Below, one piece after another: positions 5,220-11,262 of a stretch of 11,262 nt of DNA. Source of the stretch: Desulfobacterales bacterium. Its GTDB lineage: Bacteria > Desulfobacterota > Desulfobacteria > Desulfobacterales > JAFDCJ01. Both the position numbers and the translations under genes were made by a program. The stretch is from positions 4,549,488 through 4,560,749 of the forward strand of contig CP070771.1 in NCBI GenBank assembly GCA_020345785.1, read 5' to 3'. The notes under the pieces are model-generated. The model made no database searches, had not been told where the DNA came from, and saw only the letters and a program-made list of their open reading frames with translations. How positions within the stretch are numbered: the first letter of the stretch is position 1; every line of letters starts with the position of its first letter.

Positions 5220-6439
5220 ACCGCTTCCTCCGTTTTGCCTTCCGGCACGTCCTGTTCGGCGTCGATCAAGCGTTTGGCCACGGTTTCCTGCTTTGCGCCG
5301 GCACGTGAAAACCACAACAGCAAGGGGTGAATAAGGCCGTTGCGCCAAAAACGCAGCGTGAGCATCAAGAGCAGGCCAAAAATCACCAGCCGCCAGATGG
5401 TCATATCAACGGTGACCGGACCAATGGTGAAGCTGCTGCGCAAGAACTCCAGGGTGAATGATATGATGATCGCACCGACCGCTGCCCCCACGATACTCTC
5501 CAGACCCCCGATAACCGCCATGGCAATAACAATGCTCATCTGCAGAAGGATCAGAATGTTCGGTGTAATGATCCCAATGTAATGTGCCTGCACTGCTCCG
5601 GCGGCCGCGGCCATCATTGAGGTGATAACGAAAACCAGAATTTTGTAGCGCACCGTGTTGACGGCAAGCGCAGCGGCCGCTTCTTCATCCTCCCGTATTG
5701 AACGGATGAAAAGTCCAAATCGTGATCGCTCCAGCCAGACCATAATTGCCATGCAAAACAGGAACAGAAACAGCATCAGATAATAAGGTGGTACTTTATC
5801 GATGGCACTGTAAGTTGTGCCGAAAACCGTCAGACCATCGCTAAACAACGGTTTCAATCTCAGTCCGGCCTGTCCGCGCGTAATGGAAATCTCGGCGCTG
5901 ATTGCAGCCCGCAAAATTTCCGAAAAGCCGATGGTAAGCAGTGCCAGATACGCAGCCCGCAGGCGCAGAACCAATGCGCCGATCAGAAGACCGAAAAGGC
6001 CCCCCAGCAAAATACCCAACAGAATGCCCCAAACAATGGGGGGCTGGGTGACGGTGGCATCCACCGGCCAGCTTTGTTGGGCCACATCCAAGCAGGTCAG
6101 CGGAGTCGAGGTCACCCCGATCGGGTCAAGAACAACAAGGTAGAGGTCGCCCAGTTTGAACTCGGTGCAAATCTGGGTCGGCGCACTGGCAAGGTAAACA
6201 TAATTACTGAACAGACCGGTGGAATAGGCGCCGATGGCCATGAAGGCCATGTGCCCGAAAGAGAACTGACCGGCGTAGCCACCCAGCAGCGACCAGCTTG
6301 ATGCAAGAATGGCGTAAAAAAAAGCCGTAATCCACAGGTGCATGATAAAATCGTAATCCGACCGCGTGTAAATAAACGGAAACGCCAGCAGGAAGGCAAC
6401 GACCAGAATACCGGTGATATGGGGAATCCGTTTTCTCAT
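5216..6439 (-). CDS. livM: Branched-chain amino acid ABC transporter permease LivM
   Basis: Inner-membrane permease, 407 residues from the ATG at 6439. It overlaps the livH stop by four bases (ATGA), which supports this start over the longer frame to 6547. Hydrophobic segments lie at about 8-24, 33-52, 60-76, 135-158, 162-180, 218-235, 266-282, 297-312, 315-332 and 348-365. The GQFSFGHMAF box (58-67) and the coupling loop IREDEEAAAALAVN (248-261), which docks on the ATPases, fit the LivM family. Between about residues 80 and 133 there is a polar insert with two cysteines (C91, C116), probably exposed outside, longer than I expect for LivM. The C-terminal tail (380-407) is charged and cytoplasmic. 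It forms a heterodimer with LivH. Confidence 0.94.
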   Translation of the reverse strand: MRKRIPHITGILVVAFLLAFPFIYTRSDYDFIMHLWITAFFYAILASSWSLLGGYAGQFSFGHMAFMAIGAYSTGLFSNYVYLASAPTQICTEFKLGDLYLVVLDPIGVTSTPLTCLDVAQQSWPVDATVTQPPIVWGILLGILLGGLFGLLIGALVLRLRAAYLALLTIGFSEILRAAISAEISITRGQAGLRLKPLFSDGLTVFGTTYSAIDKVPPYYLMLFLFLFCMAIMVWLERSRFGLFIRSIREDEEAAAALAVNTVRYKILVFVITSMMAAAAGAVQAHYIGIITPNILILLQMSIVIAMAVIGGLESIVGAAVGAIIISFTLEFLRSSFTIGPVTVDMTIWRLVIFGLLLMLTLRFWRNGLIHPLLLWFSRAGAKQETVAKRLIDAEQDVPEGKTEEAV

Positions 6440-7680
6440 TGTTGGCGTCCGAAAAATCCTGTGGGCTTCAGCAAAAGCACCAGTATCAGTACAATCATTC
6501 CGTATGCGGGGATGTAGGCCGAAGCCCGGCTCGGGTCGGGCACACAACCGGTGCCCGCGGCCTCAATGGTGCCGACGATTAAACCGCCGAGAAAAGCGCC
6601 GGGCAAAGACCCCAGCCCCCCCAGCACGATGATCACGAAAGATCGCAGGGCCGGCAGCATGCCCACCTGCGGCACCCACGAAAAAGCCTGCACCAGGGTC
6701 GCGCCCGAGAGGGCTGCCAGCATGCCTCCCAGGGCGAAGGCCAGCGTATTCATCATATCGGGATTAATGCCGGCAACGGCCGCGGCCTGACGATCCTGGC
6801 TGACCGCCCGCAGGGCCTTGCCGGTCCACGTATGGTAAAGGAAGTACAGCAAAAGTCCCAGCATAAGCACGGAAATAACCGCAGCGGTTAAACGTGGATT
6901 GGAAATCGACACGGTATCAAACAGGGTCAGGTTGCCGTGGCTGGTCTTTATCAGCCAGGGATCGGCCATACTGGGAATTCTAAGAATGGGAAAATCAAAG
7001 TAGCGTCTGGCTTTCACCGGATTGGCTCCGGCAATCGCCTGCACAAAGTATTGTATGAAAAAAGCCAGGCCAAAGGTCACCAGAATGCCGTATTCGATGG
7101 GCCGATCGACCTTTCCCTTGTACATGGGCTGCAAAAAGATGCGCTCAAAGACAATACCGACGGCAAAGGTGATCACACAGGCGGCGACAAGCCCCAAAAT
7201 CGGGTGGCTGCCGGGAAACCAGGTGGTAGTAAAGTAATAAACGACCATGCCGCCCACCATATAGAATTCGCCATGGGCAAAACTGACAACGCCAAGTATG
7301 GAGAAGATCAGGGACAGTCCCAGCGCCATGAGGCCATAGATGATTCCCATGATAAGGCCGTTGGAGAGCAGGGAAACGACATATCTCCCGTTGGTGATAC
7401 AGGCATTGTCGGGGTCAGCCAGCGCAAAGGCCCATGCCAGAATAGCGATGATGGTCAAACCGGCTAAAACATTCCAGCTCGTTCGCAACCGGGGGGCAAA
7501 AATCCAAAGCGGCAGCAACCCGACAGGGCCTGTTGCCGCGCCGATGCTGGCACCCGCCAACCCCGCCCGGGAAACGTCGAGATTTTTTCGCAGGAAAATG
7601 CGCGGCGTAACAATACCGCCGACCGCACCCCAAAGGATCAGCCACAACACGACACTCCAAAAAAAAGCTGCATGTTCCAT
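6436..7680 (-). CDS. livH: Branched-chain amino acid ABC transporter permease LivH, N-terminally extended
   Basis: Inner-membrane permease partner of LivM, 414 residues against about 290-310 in typical LivH. The recognisable LivH core begins near residue 103: NGLIMGIIYGLMALG, then GVVSFAHGEFYMVGG (130-144). It includes the coupling loop KALRAVSQDRQAAAVAGIN (288-306) and the VLGGLGSLPGAFLGG box (352-366). Ahead of it are about 100 extra residues with hydrophobic stretches at about 8-24, 38-60 and 71-88, likely three added membrane segments. The start at 7680 has GGGAG about six bases upstream and nothing suggests a later start, so the extension appears genuine. It lies first in the tightly coupled livHMG block, 535 bp of repeat-rich DNA downstream of livK. 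Confidence 0.93.
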   Translation of the reverse strand: MEHAAFFWSVVLWLILWGAVGGIVTPRIFLRKNLDVSRAGLAGASIGAATGPVGLLPLWIFAPRLRTSWNVLAGLTIIAILAWAFALADPDNACITNGRYVVSLLSNGLIMGIIYGLMALGLSLIFSILGVVSFAHGEFYMVGGMVVYYFTTTWFPGSHPILGLVAACVITFAVGIVFERIFLQPMYKGKVDRPIEYGILVTFGLAFFIQYFVQAIAGANPVKARRYFDFPILRIPSMADPWLIKTSHGNLTLFDTVSISNPRLTAAVISVLMLGLLLYFLYHTWTGKALRAVSQDRQAAAVAGINPDMMNTLAFALGGMLAALSGATLVQAFSWVPQVGMLPALRSFVIIVLGGLGSLPGAFLGGLIVGTIEAAGTGCVPDPSRASAYIPAYGMIVLILVLLLKPTGFFGRQQ

Positions 7681-7698
7681 CGGCTCTCCCGGCCTTGT

Positions 7699-7708
7699 TA
7701 AGCGCTTA
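7699..7708. repeat. TAAGCGCTTA palindrome before livH
   Basis: A perfect 10-bp palindrome lies 18 bp upstream of the livH start codon, just outside its Shine-Dalgarno. It could be an operator half-overlapping the leader. Nothing else in the sequence shows regulation. Confidence 0.3.
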
Positions 7709-7720
7709 GCGGCGCCGTAT

Positions 7721-7933
7721 CGACAGTCCCGCCTGCCATGCGAGGCCCGAGCGGGCAGGTTGCTGTCGATGTTACCGAGTGCTTTGATCTACATAGAGGT
7801 TTCAAGTGTCCCCCCTTCGCCTTTCAGGCTTCCGACTTCGTCACGCTTGCAGCGCGACTATGACGGGACGAGACGGAGGGCAGGCAGTCCAGCCGCTGGC
7901 CTGGGAGCGGCCAGTTTGTTCGAAAAAAGAAAC
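7721..7933 (+). repeat. Structured dispersed repeat, copy B
   Basis: This is the inverted counterpart of 4217-4397. It is 32 nt longer, and the whole difference sits in the loop of the first hairpin. Here the arms are CGACAG (7721-7726) and CTGTCG (7763-7768), with one extra AT pair on each side. The 36-nt loop is itself palindromic (CCTGCC/GGCAGG, CCCGC/GCGGG). The other end again has CCGCT/AGCGG arms around an 8-nt loop of different sequence. It lies in the livK-livH gap and no frame looks coding. Confidence 0.8.
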
Positions 7934-7943
7934 TATAAAAAAG

Positions 7944-8116
7944 CGAATATCGAATATCGAATAATGAATATCGAATGTCGAAGGAAGGTATTCTGTCTAC
8001 TTTATTAATTTAAGACTGAGCGCAGCGAAACCATCCTTCGACATTCTGCGGTTCGCTTCTAATAAAAGATAAAGCGCAGCGGCATCAATATTGGGCGTTC
8101 GATGTTGGACGTTCAA
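7944..8116. repeat. TCGAAT-type dispersed repeat (inner part of composite copy B)
   Basis: It begins with tandem CGAATATCGAATATCGAATA units (from 7944) and ends in GTTCGATGTTGGACGTTCAA (8097-8116). Inside, GAATGTCGAAGGA (7973-7985) and TCCTTCGACATTC (8034-8046) are perfect 13-bp inverted arms. AGCGCAGCG blocks occur twice. It sits directly after structured copy B, just as the TCGAAC-type element sits next to copy A. The remaining spacer to the livK stop (8117-8215) shows no clear terminator or gene. Confidence 0.7.
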
Positions 8117-8215
8117 ACTGTCCGCTGTTCCTTCCAGGTGAAGTTTCACACCCGGTGTCAGCCCATTGCGGCCGTAATGCCCCTGCGCAATTCAGAATGA
8201 CGCTGCATAAATCAA

Positions 8216-9460
8216 CTATTTTACGTACACGGCGTCTCCCGTCTTATATCTTGCCGGATAGACCACGGGTGCTTCGGTGGAATCCTGGCCGCTCTTTTGA
8301 TATTGCACCATCGTGACCGCCGGTTCGGGAAACTGATGCCACCATTTGGCATCCATGTTGCTTTTTTCAGGCGGATTGCTGCGGCCGTATGGAAAGGTGA
8401 TGGTGCCGAGAGCACCCTCGTACTTGATTTTTTCAAGGGCGCTGATGATCGCCTCGGCATCGGTGCTGCCGGCTTCCCGGATCGCCTGACCAATGATGCG
8501 GATCGAGTCATAAGCTTCAAAAGCATAGGACTCAGGCACTATTTTTCCGGTTCTTTTCTTGTAACTGGCCACAAATGACTTGGCCACGTCGTTATAGAGT
8601 TGGGGCGGCAATCCGACGCGCATCATAAAGCCGAAATTACCATCCGGAACGTTGGTCCAATAGGCTTTGCTCTCCAGGGCGACCTGGTCGCACAGCATTG
8701 GCAAGTTCTGGGGGCCGATACCGGCATCGGCTGCCTGCTGAACAAAATTGTAGCTTGCCTCGCCTGTCAAGATCACAAAAATCATATCCGGATCTTGGGC
8801 CTTCATGCGTTGAACGATGCCGGCAAAATCCTGTGTACCGATGTCCACCGTTAACATGACGGACTTGATGCCTGCTTTTTCCAGCACCTTGACCGAGGCT
8901 TCGGCATTGGGTCTGCCAAAGTCGGTATTCTCAACGATCATCGCAACCTTTTTCACCCCGGGAACAGTCGTCGCAAAATTCGACTGGAAATTGGCGACTT
9001 CGGAGCTCAGCGGCGCGATCCGGAAGACCTCCGGCAGCTTGCTGTTCGTGATTTCATCACTCCATGTTTCGGCAAATACCACCGGAACGCCGCGATTGTG
9101 AGCAACTCGTCCCGCTGCAACACCCACCGAGCTGTGATAGCCTCCACCGACAGCCACCACATTGTCCTGGCTGATGAGCTTCTCCATCACGGCGGTGCCC
9201 TTCTCCGGCAAGCCCTCCGTGTCGGCGACGACAAGCTGGACCTCGCAGCCGAGCACACCGCCCTGGGCATTGATCTCATCAACTGCGATGTTCATTGCAT
9301 CACGCATGGCTTCGCCGCCCGTCACTGATCCGGGGGCCGATAGCGGCGCCAACCCTCCTATCTTTATCGGACAATCCGCAGCCGACAGGCTGCCGCCCCA
9401 AACAGCGAGGATCACAGCGCATAAAATCACCCAAAAACGTAAGATAATGGATTTGTTCAT
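8216..9460 (-). CDS. livK: Periplasmic substrate-binding protein, branched-chain amino acid ABC type
   Basis: This 414-residue type I periplasmic binding protein (Peripla_BP_6/LivK family) should deliver ligand to LivH/LivM. A Sec signal peptide spans about residues 1-27 (hydrophobic 5-22, then SLSA-AD). The mature start PIKIGGLAPLSAPG and the segment AMNIAVDEINAQGGVLG are diagnostic of the family. C30 and C72 could form a disulfide. The Shine-Dalgarno AAAGGAGG (9477-9470) is strong and fixes the start. Ligand cannot be read from sequence: leucine-type amino acids are the default, but amides, urea, polyols and aromatic acids are taken by relatives. It follows the C45 hydrolase by 49 bp, suggesting co-transcription. 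The gap to livH is 535 bp and repeat-filled. I use the symbol livK for family, not for proven substrate. Confidence 0.92.
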   Translation of the reverse strand: MNKSIILRFWVILCAVILAVWGGSLSAADCPIKIGGLAPLSAPGSVTGGEAMRDAMNIAVDEINAQGGVLGCEVQLVVADTEGLPEKGTAVMEKLISQDNVVAVGGGYHSSVGVAAGRVAHNRGVPVVFAETWSDEITNSKLPEVFRIAPLSSEVANFQSNFATTVPGVKKVAMIVENTDFGRPNAEASVKVLEKAGIKSVMLTVDIGTQDFAGIVQRMKAQDPDMIFVILTGEASYNFVQQAADAGIGPQNLPMLCDQVALESKAYWTNVPDGNFGFMMRVGLPPQLYNDVAKSFVASYKKRTGKIVPESYAFEAYDSIRIIGQAIREAGSTDAEAIISALEKIKYEGALGTITFPYGRSNPPEKSNMDAKWWHQFPEPAVTMVQYQKSGQDSTEAPVVYPARYKTGDAVYVK

Positions 9461-9509
9461 TTTAATATTCCTCCTTTCAAGTTGTGGTTGGGGGTTGAAG
9501 TGTTAGGTT

Positions 9510-10550
9510 TTAAGAACGGTCTGCGGTTTGATCGTTCCAGTCAAAATCCTGCTGCTCGCCTCCGGCAACATAAACCCGTGATTGAACCGTATCTGATGTC
9601 ACGCGAAACACCGCCGTGGCAAGGGTATTTTCGTTGTCCGAATCTTCCGGATTCATGCGATAGATAGGCAAGTTCCGGTTTTCCACGTCGCCAAGCATCA
9701 GCCGGATGTCGGCCGGCCCGGTGGAATCATTTAGTTTCCGGCACAGTTCATCGACACGAATTTGGCGTGCCGCCGATGATGGTGTTATCCGTTGTTTTGA
9801 CGTTTGCAACCGGGGGTGAATAAAATGATTCGCATGACCGTAAGAAGTGTGCAAGCGTAACATACTCACTTCTCGCGGGGTATACTCAATGCTGAGAGTA
9901 TGTTTATCACCGCTTTGAGCCAGCAGGTGATGAAAACTTCCGGCCCGATCACAACCCTCAAGGATTGAAAAAACATCCTTTAGGCTGCGGCAGTCCAGCA
10001 GCGCCCTGGAAAGAAGCTGACGCGGGACGCCCTCACCATACTCGAGACTTCGGATGTTGTCGACGAGTTGAACGATTCCGGCGGAATTGACGGAAAATGT
10101 ATGTCCGTTAATGGAAGCGGGATAGGTGAAAGCGATATAGCCTAAATTATTGCTTCCGGGTTCCCGCTTCGAGATGAAGCAGTGGGATCGCAATTTTGGG
10201 TCACCATCTTCGTTGTGCCCTAACAAAACACCGTCGGGAGCGGGTGCACAAACGGTCGTGCAGCCGTCGCTGACAAAAGGGTAGATATCACCCCGCGAAT
10301 TCCAAAGGAATATTTGCGAAAAAGGCAGCTTGCAGCCGTCGGCGATGCCTGCCAATTCGTCCACGTAGCGCGGGAAGGCGGCGCGGGCGGCATCTTCCAT
10401 ATATTTTAGCCGGTCGCTGCCGATCCAAGCCTTCAAAGACTGCCACGGCTTCGAAGCCAAAACGTACTCATGCATTATTTGGCGGGAACGCTGCCCGATG
10501 ATGTAACCGGCCTGGTAATGATCGTGAGGTAAGATAAGCGTTTCGTACAT
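9510..10550 (-). CDS. C45 family Ntn-hydrolase (acyl-CoA:6-APA acyltransferase-like)
   Basis: This 346-residue protein belongs to the C45/AAT superfamily (isopenicillin-N acyltransferase-like): an N-terminal-nucleophile amidase that cleaves itself to expose a cysteine. The expected nucleophile is C97 in DGCTT (95-99). The downstream GHNEDGD (111-117) fits the conserved asparagine-containing loop. Upstream, YIIGQRSRQ and WNSRGDIYP are also family-like. The NSRGD...DGCTT...GHNED pattern resembles, from memory, the carcinine/N-beta-alanyl amine hydrolase branch (insect Tan relatives); treat that as inference. There is no signal peptide, so it acts in the cytoplasm. The frame opens with TTG at 10571; I chose the ATG at 10550 (MYETLIL), but GTG at 10562 is possible. 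It is the first gene of the apparent liv operon, which suggests it hydrolyses an amide taken up by the transporter. Confidence 0.85.
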   Translation of the reverse strand: MYETLILPHDHYQAGYIIGQRSRQIMHEYVLASKPWQSLKAWIGSDRLKYMEDAARAAFPRYVDELAGIADGCKLPFSQIFLWNSRGDIYPFVSDGCTTVCAPAPDGVLLGHNEDGDPKLRSHCFISKREPGSNNLGYIAFTYPASINGHTFSVNSAGIVQLVDNIRSLEYGEGVPRQLLSRALLDCRSLKDVFSILEGCDRAGSFHHLLAQSGDKHTLSIEYTPREVSMLRLHTSYGHANHFIHPRLQTSKQRITPSSAARQIRVDELCRKLNDSTGPADIRLMLGDVENRNLPIYRMNPEDSDNENTLATAVFRVTSDTVQSRVYVAGGEQQDFDWNDQTADRS

Positions 10551-10834
10551 TGACGGACTCACATGCCTCAAAAAAGACGGTCAGGTTGTGGATGGCAGGG
10601 GAAGCAATAGGTGTATTCGGTTTACCTTCTCCAACGAATTGAGCTTTTTCCATGAACAGCGTTCCATGCCGCTTGGGCGAAATGCCATTCCTCAATCACG
10701 CGCAACCATCGTCGTTTTCGCTGCAGGGACATTGCGGATTCCGCTGAGCGCCTTAGAACCGAAGAATACCGAAAACAAGTCACATCCACCGCTAGCACAA
10801 GAGAAAATAGAAGTCAACCTTTTTGCGGCAGCGC

Positions 10835-10927
10835 AGCGATTCTCGGTGAATAGACAATTCGATGTTAAATTACAGAGAATCTGTTTTTAATGTAATTTCA
10901 GCAGTGTTTGTAACCGAGAGAATCGCT
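10835..10927. repeat. Nested inverted-repeat structure
   Basis: Outer arms AGCGATTCTCGG (10835-10846) and CCGAGAGAATCGCT (10914-10927) match except for a 2-nt insertion. Inside are AAATTACA/TGTAATTT arms and an ACAGA-GAA-TCTGT hairpin (10872-10884) followed by TTTTT. On the plus strand the inner hairpin plus T-run is terminator-like; as a whole the structure could be a small structured RNA or a mobile palindrome. Confidence 0.5.
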
Positions 10928-11042
10928 GATTTTCATTGTTGAAATTTTTTAAACCAGCAGACAGATAAGCGGGATGACCAATTGCCCTAAAGGCTCAGGT
11001 CTGAGGCGGGCGGAAAGCTGGGGCAGAATTCTTTACTTTAGA

Positions 11043-11075
11043 GCCGGTTTCAAAATGTTCAATTTTGAAACCGGC
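11043..11075. repeat. Perfect 14-bp hairpin
   Basis: GCCGGTTTCAAAAT (11043-11056) and ATTTTGAAACCGGC (11062-11075) form an uninterrupted stem around GTTCA. The flank is C-rich (CCCCC), not a T-run, so a classical intrinsic terminator is unlikely. No gene end is seen on either side. A palindromic repetitive element is the simpler reading. Confidence 0.7.
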
Positions 11076-11262
11076 CCCCGAACTCAAATAATGATGGGTT
11101 ACAAAGCCGCCTGAAGACCGAATTGTACTTTAAAAATCGAATTATTGTCAAAAATTTCAATTTTTTAATATCGACCATGTCTATTTATTTTCATGTGGCT
11201 GATATGAAACCTAAAAAGAAAAAATGCGCAGCATTAAGTAATTAATCCGCCGGACCTTCGAT

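Larger units (their letters stand above)
10551..11262. other. Gene-poor right end
   Basis: No convincing coding sequence is visible on either strand. A 100-codon frame at 10588-10890 (+) has no family resemblance, no clear ribosome binding site and overlaps the leader of the leftward hydrolase gene. The stretch contains a nested inverted repeat (10835-10927) and a perfect hairpin (11043-11075). The promoter of the leftward operon should lie here, but I could not place it with confidence. Confidence 0.6.

Noticed and set aside
7340..8008. 222-codon plus-strand frame opposite livH
   Set aside because: It is mostly antisense to the LivH coding region and then runs through repeats. Composition is arginine/proline/serine-rich with no domain, as expected of a shadow frame.
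10588..10890. 100-codon plus-strand frame in the right spacer
   Set aside because: There is no convincing ribosome binding site, no family resemblance and unusual amino-acid composition.

Overview
The window looks like a bacterial chromosome segment. Three observations suggest a Desulfobacterota-type (deltaproteobacterial) genome: an integron integrase, a complete branched-chain-amino-acid-type ABC transporter with an extended LivH, and spacers full of short dispersed repeats and micro-palindromes. This assignment is inference, not proof.

Left end (1-1853). An AT-rich block carries an integron-like platform. An IntI-type tyrosine recombinase (793-1770, +) has a strong ribosome binding site and a plausible promoter. 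On the other side, and pointing away from it, is a partial gene that leaves the window at base 1 (360 to 1, -). Between the two lie a good leftward promoter (559-530) and a GTTAGAC core site on the minus strand (464-458). This is the geometry expected for intI, Pc, attI and a first cassette. No complete attC is visible.

Middle left (1854-3182). A solitary succinate dehydrogenase/fumarate reductase iron-sulfur subunit reads leftward and meets intI tail to tail. The 630 bp upstream of it hold no convincing gene. They hold three copies of a CTCCGTG-type intergenic repeat and several perfect hairpins, two of which share a 13-nt loop core but have unrelated stems.

Main block (3183-10550, all -). 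In transcription order: a C45 Ntn-hydrolase, livK-like periplasmic binding protein, livH, livM, livG, livF. livH-livM-livG are joined by ATGA overlaps, and the hydrolase lies 49 bp before livK. The gene set is an intact high-affinity importer of branched-chain amino acids or related amides. Its operon is interrupted at two places, livK/livH and livG/livF, by composite repeats of about 400 bp. The two composites are inverted copies of one another and bracket livGMH. Their shared structured part aligns without gaps except in one hairpin, whose loop is 4 nt in one copy and 36 nt in the other, while the stem is kept by a compensatory base-pair change.

Right end (10551-11262). There is no convincing gene. 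The region holds a nested inverted-repeat structure and a perfect 14-bp hairpin.
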